Below are positions 28,552-39,890 of a stretch of DNA of 64,000 nt, piece after piece. The position numbers were made by a program, and so were the translations under genes. Numbering within the stretch: the stretch's first letter is position 1; the number at the start of each line of letters is the position of its first letter. The stretch is taken from contig CP136066.1 in the NCBI GenBank assembly GCA_032622095.1, positions 203,942,978-204,006,977 of the forward strand, given 5' to 3'. Under the pieces are notes generated by a model that ran no database searches, had not been told where the DNA came from, and worked only from the letters and a program-made list of their open reading frames with translations. Source of the stretch: Siphonodentalium dalli (taxonomy: Eukaryota; Mollusca; Scaphopoda; Gadilida; Siphonodentaliidae).

Positions 28552-29108
28552 TTTCTTACACCTCTGCATCAATATGGTTCACCCGATGCGGAGAAAGATC
28601 AACCATCAAAAATTCAGTCTATATCAGTAAGCAACATAGCGTCAATGACGTCACTAGAAATGACATAATTCACTACTGACATTACCATTTGTAATTAACG
28701 GCATTTTCAATGGAAATCGCACATAGGAGTGCAATAAATATCAATAATTTCTAAAAAACATGCTTTAATCAATTGGGACAATTGTTCATTACTATTTTAA
28801 GAATTTGTAGATAGAATTATCCCACATGCTATGCTCCGAACGAATTTGTATAGATTGTATGTGTATTATGCCAGAAAATTTGAAATAAAATCAATATTAA
28901 TTGATAGAAGCAACCCTCGTTTCTTATCTATTATTTTATACCCAGGAAATTATATAAATATTGTTATAGGAAGTGATAGACCATCTTTAAATGTTATAAC
29001 TGTTGTTGTTATAGTTGTTTTACATGTACATGTACTTCCTGGACATCTGATTCATTTCTAACTTTTGCTTCAACGATTTGCATGGAAATCCCTATTCAAA
29101 GTTAATCA
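28552..29108. other. No gene recognised
   Basis: AT-rich; open frames here are short and unremarkable. Confidence 0.4.
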
Positions 29109-29116
29109 CTTGACGT

Positions 29117-29336
29117 CAAGCCTTGAAATAGGGTGTCTGTCATTTGCAGAATGAGGTCCCCAGAGGGTGAATTTAGTGATGCTACCCCGCATAGCAGGCT
29201 AGCATCACCAAATTCACCCTCTGGGAACCTCATTCTGCTGAGGTGTAAGCAGAATGAGGTCCCCAGAGGGTGAATTTGGTGATGCTAACCCACTATGCGG
29301 GGTAGCATCACTAAATTCACCCTATTTCAAGGCTTG
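29117..29336 (+). mobile_element. Complete family D element
   Basis: The ends CAAGCCTTGAAATAGG and CCTATTTCAAGGCTTG are flanked by cttgacgt (29109-29116) and cttgacct (29337-29344), an 8-bp duplication with one mismatch. It has two tandem cores; the second has lost its terminal arm. Confidence 0.82.
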
Positions 29337-29799
29337 CTTGACCTTCCTCTTAAAGGCCCACTTAATTTTTGAATTCCCAGATCGCATTATGTACAACATA
29401 TTCCATATTATATACAATTTGGAAGAGGAACTAAAAATATATATATATACCACTGGAATACAAAACAGCTGTGACCTAGGAGTGTCCGCCAAGTGACAGA
29501 GATTATCAGATTCACACCAAGACTTCCCCTGTTATTTACCACCAGAATGCATCATAATTCATAACTACGAGATAGTTATTCACCTTCCCCATTGAGAATC
29601 ATAAACTGGCATTACAGACCAGATCAAAATTAAGCACAGAACACACGTTGGTACCTTGACAAAATCAACATGTAAACAGTTTATTCGACCGGATAAGTTG
29701 ATAATACAATGTTTTTGGAGCTTCTTCTTTTAAATGATATATAATATGGAATATGTATGTAATGTGATCTGGGGATTCGAAAATTAAGTGGTCCTTTAA

Positions 29800-30241
29800 C
29801 CCTTTACCCAACAGAACGGCCCTGTGCCAATGCATTCTCTTATATATGCGAGTCGACCATAGGTCGCCTCGCATATATAAGAGAATGCATTGGCTTAACA
29901 CATATTAAAAATGATAAAATTGTCAAAGAATGTAGAAAAATATTATAAAAATTGTTAAAAAATGTAAGAAAAAATTATAAAATTGTTAAAGAATGTAAGA
30001 AAAATGGTAAAAAGTGTTTTTTAGGCCAATCATTCTCTTATATATGCGAGGCGACCTATGGTCGACTCGCATATATAAGAGAATGCATTGGCACAGGGCA
30101 TAACTGTAACCATCACAATGTGGTCAATGAACCGGTTCCAATGATATCCATATTTGTATGGTGTTATTGAGACAGACCGAAGATATTTTAGGCTGTTGAA
30201 GCTTTATTTGGGCGTTTTTGGCCGTTTTGTTGGGTAAAGGG
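29800..30241 (+). mobile_element. Family A TTAA MITE, expanded linker (copy A6)
   Basis: TTAA at 29796-29799 and 30242-30245. The A-rich linker between the hairpins is duplicated (ttgttaaagaatgtaagaaa phrases recur), giving 442 bp. The right part has changes such as ggcgtttttggccgttttg. Confidence 0.86.
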
Positions 30242-30584
30242 TTAAACTCAACACTGATAATGTCCATACTGTGTATGGACTAGATCATGTCACAAATCTC
30301 TAGATCTACTCGTGACTGAGAAGTTTACAACATTGAAAAAACAGTGTAGGTAATATATTTTTTAGTTAATACCTGTTCCTTAATAATATATTTCACTCGA
30401 AATTACAATATTTAGGTGACTTTTGTGAACCAATTTCCCAATAAGCATTTAACTGATTACCCAGGGGAGATGACAATATTGTGAGTGACTCAAAGTAAAA
30501 TCAGCTCATAAAAGTTTATTTCATTCCAAGTACACAAGCATCTTGGAAAGAGTTATGACCTAATGTTAAACGGTTATTTCTATA

Positions 30585-30995
30585 CAGTGATGCTCTAAGT
30601 AATCGACTTCTTAACCACAGGAGAATTATGGGTAACTTTTCAGGATTTAGTCGGAAATATGGCTTGTTGCCATTCATCTCTCCCCGAGAGCTTTCCGATG
30701 AATGGCAACAAGCCATATTTCCGACTAAATCCTGAAAAGTTACCCATAATTCTCCTGTGGAGTGCCAGGTCGATTTTGTATCAACCCATATACCCTGTGC
30801 CAATGCATTCTCTTATATATGCGAGTCGACCATAGGTCGCCTCTCATATATAAGAGAATGCATTGGCCTAACATTTTTTTTTTTTTACAATTTTTTTACA
30901 ATTTTAATAATTTATTCTTATATTGTTTAACAGACTTATTTTGTAGGTTTAGGGCACTCAAAGGGTTAAGAAGTCGATTACTTAGAGCATTACTG
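30585..30995 (+). mobile_element. Family C foldback with a later insertion (copy C4)
   Basis: The ends cagtgatgctctaagtaatc and ...cttagagcattactg are flanked by TA (30583-30584, 30996-30997). Its right arm is interrupted at about 30763-30964 by another hairpin element that ends ...cactcaaaggg before TTAA. Confidence 0.85.
30763..30964 (+). mobile_element. A/B-type hairpin element inserted in copy C4
   Basis: It contains one complete 69-nt class hairpin (gccaatgcattctcttatat ... at about 30799-30867), then a poly-T tract and ...caaaggg followed by TTAA (30965-30968). The left boundary is degraded. Ends agtgcc and ggcact are inverse. Confidence 0.65.
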
Positions 30996-31326
30996 TACAT
31001 AGTCAGTGTTATTGGCTATTGTTGGCATGAAATAGAACAAAAAAAGTGTCCATCAAGTGATACAGATTCTCAGATATTTCACTGTAGGTGAAGGTCTCAG
31101 CTCGAAATTACAACATTTATGTGACTTTTGTGAGCCAATTTCCCCAATACTCATTTAACTGATTACCCAGGGGGGGATTCCAATATTGTGAGTGACTCAA
31201 AGCAAAATCAGCTCATAAAGTTTATTTCATTCCAACACCCAATCATCTTGGAGAGAGTTATGACCTAATGTTAAACGATTATTTCTATACATAGTCAGTG
31301 TTATTGACCATTATTGGCATGAAATA

Positions 31327-31539
31327 CAGTAATGCTCTAATTAATCGACCTCTTAACCACAGCAGAATTATGGGTAACTTTTCAGGATTTAGTCGGAAAT
31401 ATGGCTTGTTGCCATTCATCGGAAAGCTCTCGGCGAGAGCTTTCCAATGAATGGCAACAAGCCATATTTCCGACTACATCCTGAAAAGTTACCCATAATT
31501 CTGCTGTGGTTAAGAGGTCGATTAATTAGAGCATTACTG
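31327..31539 (+). mobile_element. Complete family C foldback (copy C5)
   Basis: The ends CAGTAATGCTCTAATTAATC and its complement are flanked by TA (31325-31326, 31540-31541). The arms are about 100 bp and almost perfect, with ctctcggcgagag at the turn. Confidence 0.9.
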
Positions 31540-31544
31540 TAGAA

Positions 31545-32190
31545 CAAAAAATATATATATATTCTACCAGGATAAAGAACAGCTGAGGCCTAGGAGTGTC
31601 CATGAAGTGATAGAGATGATCAGATTCACCCCAAGACTTTATCTTTATTTACCGAAAAAGGCAGCAAAATTCAAAAACTAGGAGATACAGTTATTCCCCT
31701 TCCCTCGAGAATAATAGACTGCCAGTCCAGATCAAAAATAGGCACAGAACCATGGACTCAGAACACATGTCGGTACCTTCATAAAAACAATATGTTTAGA
31801 TGTGTTCACAGTTTATTCGATGGGATAAGTTGATAATACAATGTTTTGGAGTTTCCTCTTTCAAGTGGTATATAATATGTTGTATATAATGTGATCTGGG
31901 GATTCAATCCACGTCATTTATAAAACTGAACCTATTGTCATTTAGGAAGTCAACCTGGTGTTTTATCTACCAGTTGTGTCTCTTATGGATAACACCAATA
32001 AATTAAATTAAATTAATGTACTAATATCGCTGAGTGGATGCTTGCTCGAAACATGAAACTTGTATCATATAAAACAACGCGGAGCTCAGGTGTCTCTGTG
32101 GAATGCGTCATCCACATGCCAATGCAAATGGAGATATAATATTACGGTATAAGTAGACAAAGAGTCCCACGCAATTCTGACAATTACAGT
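31545..32190. other. No gene recognised
   Basis: Right part of the local duplication followed by unremarkable AT-rich DNA. Confidence 0.4.
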
Positions 32191-32191
32191 A

Positions 32192-32406
32192 AGAGTAATG
32201 CACTAAATAATCAACTCCTTAACCACAGCAGAATTATGGGTAATTTTTTAGGATTTAGTTGAAAATATGGTTTGTTGCCATTCATCGGAAATCTCTCAAT
32301 GAGAGCTTTCCGATGAATGGCAGCAAGCCATATTTCCGACTAAATCCTGAAAAATTACCCATTATTCTGCTGTGGTTAAATAGTCGATTATTTAGGGCAT
32401 TACTCT
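32192..32406 (+). mobile_element. Family C foldback (copy C6)
   Basis: Arms gagtaatgcactaaataatc and its inverse (...atttagggcattactc) with atctctcaatgagagctt at the turn. The ends carry changes relative to cagtaatgc. Confidence 0.8.
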
Positions 32407-32409
32407 ATT

Positions 32410-33147
32410 TGGGCCAGGTAACTCATTATTTATGGACCAGTTTGAACATGATTCTGGTATTATGAGATCAGTCTGTGTTTCGGCAACAAAATTATTATTT
32501 AACACGTATTTTCTCCAATTGACAAGAATCTTGTAAATTCTGGTATTTGGACAGTGTCGATAATGTGAGAGAGGTTAGCGACGCTATGAGAGCTCACCTT
32601 GTGGTCAGTAAACCCTGATGTTGATGTTGAAGGAGTGTTTCCTGTTGTTTCTGGATATAATCAAAATTCTTTTCTATTGTTGATTTCATTCGCATTTTCA
32701 TTTTCACATCATATCTGATAAATATCATGTTATTAAATTTATTAAATTAATTTCATTATTTGAATTGGATCATTTCTGAAAATAGTGTTATACTTTTTAG
32801 ACTTTCAGGTGTACCAACTTCCCAATGAGATCCTAGAATAATTTAATATATATTCATAAAACAATCAAAGCAACAAAGAGCTTGTCTCAGCTACAGGGAA
32901 CGGAACCACCCGACCACGGAACAACCCAACCCGCGACCTGGGACAACCCGAACCAAGGACAACCCGACCCAAATAAAGCATAAATTGTGACTCAACTTTA
33001 TTTAAAATAAGAATAAAATATATGGGGAAAACATGAGGACAAATACTTGTAGCTGTGATACATACATCTTCATAAAAGTATGCAATGGAATGGAATATAT
33101 AGTATGCTTTAGTGACGTTCACAATGTGATCCAACATGAAAACAGTA
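32410..33147. other. No gene recognised
   Basis: A short repeat of (g)gacaacccga(a/c)cc occurs at 32920-32970. Otherwise nothing seen. Confidence 0.4.
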
Positions 33148-33151
33148 TTAA

Positions 33152-33598
33152 CCCTTTCATGACGGGAGCTTCCTGAATTTTTGCGACCATAGGTTGCCTC
33201 GCATATATAAAAGAATGCATGGCTTAAAAGATTTTATATTATTTTATAATTGTTAAAGAATGTAAAAAAAATGATAAAATATTGTTAAAGAATGTAGGAA
33301 ATAATGATAAAAATTGTTAAAGAATGTAAGAAAAAATGACAAAAAAATGATAAATTATTTTAAAGAATGTAAGAAAAAATAAAAAAAATAAGAAGGTAAG
33401 AAAAAATTATAAATAAAGTGATAAAAATTGTAAAAGAATGTAAGAAAAATTGATAATAAAAAAAAAAGATAAAAAATTGTTAGGCCAATGCGTTCTCTTA
33501 TATATGCAAGGTGACCTATGGTCGACTCGCAAACATAAAAGAATGCATGGGCACAGGTTCTTTAATGTGGCGCCAGCGCAGTTCCCGTCATGAAAGGG
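33152..33598 (+). mobile_element. Complete family B TTAA MITE (copy B2)
   Basis: The ends CCCTTTCATGACGGGAGCTT and ...CCCGTCATGAAAGGG are flanked by TTAA (33148-33151, 33599-33602). Half-hairpins gaccataggttgcctcgcat and aggtgacctatggtcgactc flank a long A-rich linker of repeated aaagaatgtaagaaaaa. Confidence 0.87.
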
Positions 33599-33602
33599 TT
33601 AA

Positions 33603-34000
33603 TAAAAATATAGTTGTGATACAATACTGTCAATACAACATGTACATATATATGAAAAGGACGGAATATAGTGTACTTGGAGTGTTAATATTCAGAGAGT
33701 TATCTCTGTGTCCAATCCTCGTACCAACCTCGTGGCCATCACTATCCGTTACACAATAAGTGTCAATATTATTTATTTGGTGATAACATGAAGAAATCAA
33801 GTAATTTATTGGTTTTTTTAAAATATAAATTGTACATTTCGAAGAAAATATAAAGATAAAATTGTGAATATGACAAAAAATATTTAATCAAAACATGGCA
33901 TGGCATCCAAAATACGCCCGGGCGGGTGACACACACCGTCCCTTTCCATTCAGAAAAAAACTGATGTAGGTCCACTCTATATTTTGCCCATGCAGGCATT
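33603..34000. other. No gene recognised
   Basis: AT-rich spacer with a (atgat)aaa-like stretch but no recognisable coding. Confidence 0.35.
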
Positions 34001-34690
34001 ATTATGCCCCCGATCTCCGATGGAGATTTGGGGGGTATATAGTGGAGCCCTCCGTCCGTCCTTCCGTCCGTCCTTCCGTCCGTACGAACGTTTCAACTCA
34101 CAACTTTGGTTTCGCTAACTTAATTCTGTTGATCTTTGGTATGCTAATAGACCAGCCGGGGGGACAAGATTTCCCCATAACTGCGGTTTCGTCTGCCCAT
34201 TTTTTCCAGAGTTACGCCCCTTTTTGGACTTAGAAAATTCAGTTTTCTGTGGCATACGAACGTTTCAACTCATCACTTTGTTTTCGCTAATTAAATTCAG
34301 TTGATCTTTGGTATGCCAATAGACCAGCCGTGGGGACAAGATTTCCCCATAGCCGTGGTTTCGTCCGCCCATTTTTTCCAGAGTTACGCCCCTTTTTGGA
34401 CTTAGAAAATTCAGGTTTTCTGCTACTTTTTTGGTTTCCAGATGATAACTTGATTTTGGATTGTTTATTTGCAAAATACGTTTTTTTGTGTATTACCAAT
34501 ATCGCAATACAGGTCAAGGTAAAATTTCGGTTCAATCGGATAATTTTTGTGAGAGTTATGACCCTTTTTCGACTTAAAAAATTCAGTTTTTTTTTTTTAG
34601 AAAATTCAGTTTTCCTTCTATTTTTGTGGCACCAGACCAAATTTGAAGCTAATATAGAACAACATGTGGCATTTTTATAGCGCTTAACCA
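34000..34690 (+). repeat. Dispersed CCGTCCGT repeat with internal duplication
   Basis: It begins at tatgcccccgatctccgatg and a run of ccgtccgtcc(t)t at 34051-34083. The phrase acgaacgtttcaactca recurs at 34085 and 34257, each followed by tgatctttggtatg and agaccagccg, a tandem repeat of about 172 bp. Typical of mollusc interspersed repeats; origin uncertain. Confidence 0.6.
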
Positions 34691-35399
34691 GAAAGTTTCT
34701 CTGATTTTACAGTCGGGGCCGTTACCTCCGCCCAGCGGTGCACTTGTTATTTTATGCACTAGTTTCATAAATGACTACAGATGTATTCATATTATTTTTG
34801 GACACAGATGGTCACAGTGTATTATGAAAACATATATGGCTCAAAATGTAGTAAAATAGTTAAGGACCATTTCCCTGTAGTAGCGTTGAAAATGTGGTTA
34901 CAATGGATACGAGCATCCACCTGCTCATATATTATGGGTATCACAAAACAAAATAAATATTTTAGTTTTTTGTAGCATTTGCAGAACTATTTTTTGGAGG
35001 AAAAATCCCCATAAAACAACACAATGTCTAAAAGATGAATCAGTATTGAGTGTTGATGTCTGCCAGATTATTGCAAACATGGTCGAATAATATTTATGTT
35101 ATTTTATATTTTTTATAGTTCTGCAAATGGCTACCGAACACTAAATTATGCAATGAAAAATGTCACGATTTAAGATAGTAGACAAGAGTATAAACCCTAG
35201 TTGGATTCCTAAGCTAGATAATGCAGTGTGTTTTTCGCAAATATTTCTTGTCAAACTCTCAAATGACCTCTCAAACTCTCTTTTCTTTTTTTTTTAACCA
35301 AATTTTTTTTAAATATCATATCTCTCATGTTGTGAGGGTAAACAGGTGTTGTTATAGTACTATAGCATACATTGGTTATAAAGGATAATTATTTTTAGT
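34691..35399. other. No gene recognised
   Basis: AT-rich sequence; the pair ttttgtagcatttgcagaac and ttatagttctgcaaatggct (34970-35130) suggests a degraded inverted repeat. Confidence 0.35.
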
Positions 35400-35770
35400 T
35401 CACTTGAGATGAAGTCTCTGGTGGAGCTATAGTCATCACTCCTCGTCCGTCCATCATCCGTCTGTCCATCGTCCGTCCGTCAACAATTCTTTAAACATCT
35501 TCTTCAAAACCATAAGACCGAATGGGTTCATATTTGGTGTGGTTGTTCCAAAGGTGACTCACATTCAGATTTGTTAAACTGAGGTCACCAAGTCAAATAG
35601 TTGTGAAGCCAGGGCCATAACTCTTTCCCTCCATAGTAATTCTTAAAACAACTTCTCAAGAACCATTGTGCCTATTTAGCTTATATTTGGTATGGAAGGT
35701 CCTTGGATGACTGGGATTCACATTTGTTGAAATGGGGTCACTGGGTTAAACAGTGGTGGAGGGAGGGACA
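35400..35770 (+). repeat. Dispersed repeat with gtccgtccgtc run
   Basis: It contains catcgtccgtccgtcaacaa followed by two diverged halves with ttcatatttggtgtgg / ttatatttggtatgg and gaggtcacc / ggggtcactggg. Similar units are common in bivalve genomes; this attribution is from memory of the pattern. Confidence 0.5.
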
Positions 35771-35954
35771 TAACTCATAAACAAAAATATAGATTGAAAT
35801 CCAATTCAATTCAATTCGTTTAATCTTGTCGACCCATAATACATATAATACATTTTGCTCACTTAAAAAAAAATTGAAATGAGAAAAAAAATGAAAATAT
35901 ATATTGTTAGATTTAAATATTTTTTTATACACACCACAACCACCCCCTGTCGCC

Positions 35955-36102
35955 TATGAGAATGCACTGGCTTAAAAGGTCAAGGTGAATATTGTTAGGC
36001 CAATGAATTATCTTATATATGCAAGGTTCCCGTACATATATAAGAGAATGCATTGGCACAGGGTTTTTTGCAAACTTTCAGGAAGCTCCAGACATGGAAG
36101 GG
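35955..36102 (+). mobile_element. Truncated family B element (right part)
   Basis: It begins tatgagaatgcactggctta, has the middle phrase aaggtcaaggtgaatattgt and ends cagacatggaaggg before TTAA (36103-36106). It marks the left edge of the 10-kb duplicated block; the counterpart in copy 2 is 46579-46692, with an internal deletion. Confidence 0.7.
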
Positions 36103-36111
36103 TTAAGTTAA

Positions 36112-36502
36112 CCCTTACCCAACAAACCGGCCAAAACCGGCCAAATAAAGCTTCAACAGCCTAAATTATCTTGGGTCTGTCTCAATAAAACCATACAAAT
36201 ATGGATATCATTGGAACCGGCTCGTTGACCACATTGTGATGGTTACAGTTATGCCCTGTGCCAATGCATTCTCTTATATATGCGAGTCGACCATAGGTCG
36301 CCTCGCATATATAAGAGAATGCATTGGCCTAAAAAAAATCTTTTTTTAACACTTTTTAACATTTTTTCTTACATTCTTTAACAATTTTATAATTTTTAAT
36401 GTGTTAAGCCAATGCATTCTCTTATATATGCGAGGCGACCTATGGTCGACTCGCATATATAAGAGAATGCATTGGCACAGGGCCGTTCTGTTGGGTAAAG
36501 GG
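36112..36502 (-). mobile_element. Family A TTAA MITE, reverse orientation (copy A7), absent from the paralogous block
   Basis: It begins CCCTTACCCAACAAACCGG, the inverse of the usual right end, and ends CTGTTGGGTAAAGGG. TTAA lies on both sides (36108-36111, 36503-36506). In copy 2 the corresponding sequence at 46691-46710 has one TTAA (46698-46701) and no element, an exact empty site. Confidence 0.95.
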
Positions 36503-37185
36503 TTAAATGATTGGTATGGTTATTTAAAACCTGTCATACACTTTGTCTGTTTTATCCTACTATTTTAACTTTTAAATTTGAGTATGAACTACCTGCATTA
36601 CTTAGTTCCTAATAACATGCTCTTTTCAGATTTATATTTATTTATTTCTGAATGTTAGTGTAATACAATGTTTTGTCTTCCAACACATATAAGCACATAA
36701 TGTCAACATCTGAATCTCATATCAGGTTTGCTCATGATTGGTTATTCAAAAAGCAGATTTACTACTTCAAATTAATTGAATTAAGAATGTGCTTGTATGT
36801 CAATGTAAATACTTTCTAAGTTGGGGGTATAGTTCTAACTACTTATGTTGAAGTGAATTTGACAAGTACTGACTGTTGTAGTCTTCAGAGTCCCAGTCGT
36901 CTCAGTCTTTACAGTCAGGTGAGCGACTCCACAGTCATTGATTGTCTTGTCTCCTTCAAATTGATCTTCTGACATTTTTTGAAAATTCATGAATGGGGCA
37001 CCTTCTTATGGGCAAGCTTATAATATGCCACAAGAACAGATGCAAAATGAAAATTGAAGCCATCCAATGAATGTGTTATGCCTCTCTTGTCAAGCAAGTT
37101 TACCTTTGAACAATAGATTGTTACCGATTGTCCAGTAAAAATTCAGCAGTAAATTCAGAGATTGGATATGTATAGTGTTGCAGGG

Positions 37186-37300
37186 ACGTGGCTAAAGGGC
37201 TCTCCATTTGGTTGAACTTTCCTCTACTGGTGGTGCAACCTTTCCAACCTACCCCCCCCCCCCCCCCCCCAAGATTGGAAATTTCCAAAATGATTGCCAT
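37186..37300 (+). mobile_element. Left end of a CAGGGATGTGG-type hAT element (also in copy 2 near 47379)
   Basis: It starts cagggacgtggctaaagggc and carries a poly-C run and ttggaaatttcc repeats continuing to about 37460. No right terminus found. Confidence 0.5.
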
Positions 37301-39037
37301 TTTAGTCCAAACGTACAATAATCGAATTTTCTTCTAAAAACAACAAAGTTCTAAAAATTATAAATTTGTTGGAAAATCAAACTATCAGAACCAGTAAAAT
37401 CTATATTTAGTCTGAAATTTCCAACTAATTCTTTGTCTGGCATGACATTTCCAACTTTTGAAAAGTTTGTCAACATTTTGTTTGGGGGGTGGGCACAGAG
37501 GCTTGCTTGAAATGTGCTCTGCTGCCCGCCCGTCCATCAACTGCCCTTACAAGCCGTCCCTATACCCGCGCCTGTCCTATACATTATGGTAGTCTCTTGT
37601 ATAATATACCATAACGTGAAGCATGCGAGTATATAGAGCGGCGTGTAAGGGCAGTGCAGCGGATCGTGTTTCAAGGCCCTGTTTGGGGGGGGGGGGGGGC
37701 TATCGCCACTTCCCTGATGACCTGTCCTCTATCGGGTTCCAACAATGTCAATGAATTCAGACCACAAGACAAATAAAACAAGTGACCAAATGAACATTGT
37801 CTTCCGACTGTGTTAATTATAAGGATCGCGGTTTTATGATACCAGGGTAGTGTAGCAAACAACATTTATAAGACGACACATCGCCGTCTAAACTGTCAAT
37901 ATGTCACCGGGATCGATAGTATAACAGATTCAGAACAATAACCAGATTAGTATCATTCTCAACCCTTTCATGAGGTTCATGGCGGGAGCTGTGCTGGTGC
38001 AACATTAAAGTAATGTGAAACACTCCGGTTGGGTGATCAAATAGAATTAGAGAATAATCTTGCCCAGAGTAGTTATTTTTACGAATATTAATCCAAATTT
38101 ACAGCACACACCGTCATTCTTATATTAGTCGGATTCCTTATGTCATTTTGCATTTTTGGTTTGTTAAAAGCGATCTGAAAACGGATTATGTATGTCTAGT
38201 AGGTGTGTTTTCAGGATTGACTTGTTTCCATTCTTGAATTTTGGCGGGTCGGCCTAAATCGGGGTCAACATAATTTAGAGAGCGTTTCGTATTTACTGAA
38301 AACGATAGATGGTGCCATCTGGCGTATGGTGGTCGGTGCGAGATGAAACTTCTCCAAACTACTAGATATGACCGTTACATGTATTTGTGAAAATTTTGAT
38401 GTGATCGGTTCATTCTTGTTGACTACAGTTGTGATCAAAATTTAACACTGAGCCCTATGGAGATTCTAGAACTTTGGATAAATGGCGCCATTTTGCGTAT
38501 GATGATATGCGCGTACTGATATTCCTAAGTATGAAACACAGACGTAGTTTTAAAAAGAATGGATGTGATCAGATGATTCTTGCTGGCTACAGTTGCGATC
38601 AAAATTAAACACTTAACCCTATGGAGAGTTTCGTGTAATGCTCAAACGTTGATTGTAATATCACTTATTGGCAATCCTGCGCAACTATATATGAAGTTGA
38701 ACACTCGTGTTTGACCCACTGTAACTATCCGTGATTTAATATTTGCAACATATGACATAGTTATGCCCCAAGATACAATAATTGGCAAAAGTAAGTGTCA
38801 AATGGTTTTGTAATTTTGATAATATGCAGCCTATTGAATCAAACGAAAATATTCACAACCAGACTGTTCACGATGTGATTACATATTATATTATTGTTTT
38901 ATTTGATACTTGTCTGTCCTGTTGTCCACTGACTACTTAAAACCACATCGTTGATCATAACGGGATGTAGTGTCACAAATACACAGGTATAGATGGTATT
39001 TGTTCGTTGTCATTAACTCAATCGTTGTCATCGGAGT

Positions 39038-39331
39038 CTATACCACATGTACTGAGAGAATCTGTGTTTTCACAGGATTTGTGCTACTGATAAATGGACA
39101 TTTCGGTGCAGCTGAGATCTTTACTATAGCAGTATAGGCTTTGCTTTCATACTTCCCACGCCAGTTACTTTTGGCCAACTCCAGTACAGTGACTGAAACC
39201 CAACATTCACCATCAATATTCTGACCACAATTAATCACCACGCTTCGTGTATAGCAGTGAAAATCAAGTAAATTCGAATTTCCACTAAAGTAGAGCTTAA
39301 TGAGTAAAATTGATATCAACCATAGTTGCAT
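39038..39331 (-). CDS. Hypothetical 97-aa ORF with possible signal peptide
   Basis: A complete open frame begins MQLWLISILLIKLYFSG, a hydrophobic start resembling a signal peptide, then has four cysteines (HCYT, NCGQ, ECWV, KCPF). The paralogous frame at 49230-49523 is intact with two amino-acid changes and one silent change. I recognise no family. It may be a chance frame or one exon of a larger gene. Confidence 0.25.
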   Translation of the reverse strand: MQLWLISILLIKLYFSGNSNLLDFHCYTRSVVINCGQNIDGECWVSVTVLELAKSNWRGKYESKAYTAIVKISAAPKCPFISSTNPVKTQILSVHVV

Positions 39332-39890
39332 CTTCCTGCAAATTCCGAGTATATGTGCTTAGTAACAGTTACTAAGGAGCTATCGGGACCGGTGGCAAAG
39401 TCTCCCGATCTTATAATGATCAGTGGCCTATGCAGAAAATGGCTGCATAGTTTTAGACATGCATGTGCCCAACTTTGAACAAAACCAGCAACATGTGATT
39501 AGACACTGACTAAATTAAGTCAATACCAATTAATGATTATTACACCATTGTGGTATTTGATGAGCAACCTTTGCCAACCTTAGATAAGACATCTGGTTCA
39601 CTTTGACGACCAGGTATATCTCAAATTTGACATTTGAGTATTAACTGCATCGGATAAACCCGATCAGGAATTATAGAACAACCATCTATATAAGCCCAGC
39701 AATATTTAGCAATACATATGGACATGATAACATTGTTTAACATTTTTAAACAATACCGCCCTATCCACATGTATATGGCTAAACATATCATTGGCATAGA
39801 TGAGTTGTTGGAGTTGTTACATTGGTGCTGGTCGGGTTTCTCCAAATTTAATAGCAAAACAGAATGACCCATAAGCTACGGTGGCTGGTT

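Larger units (their letters stand above)
29340..31925 (+). repeat. Diverged local duplication carrying several MITEs
   Basis: Segments around 29440-29790 and 31545-31905 match (cctaggagtgtcc, gatcagattcac, tgtgatctggggattc). Segments 30480-30584 and 31195-31286 match (aaaatcagctcataaa, gagttatgacctaatgttaa). 30996-31035 also matches 31287-31325 (catagtcagtgttattg). MITE insertions differ between copies. Confidence 0.7.
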
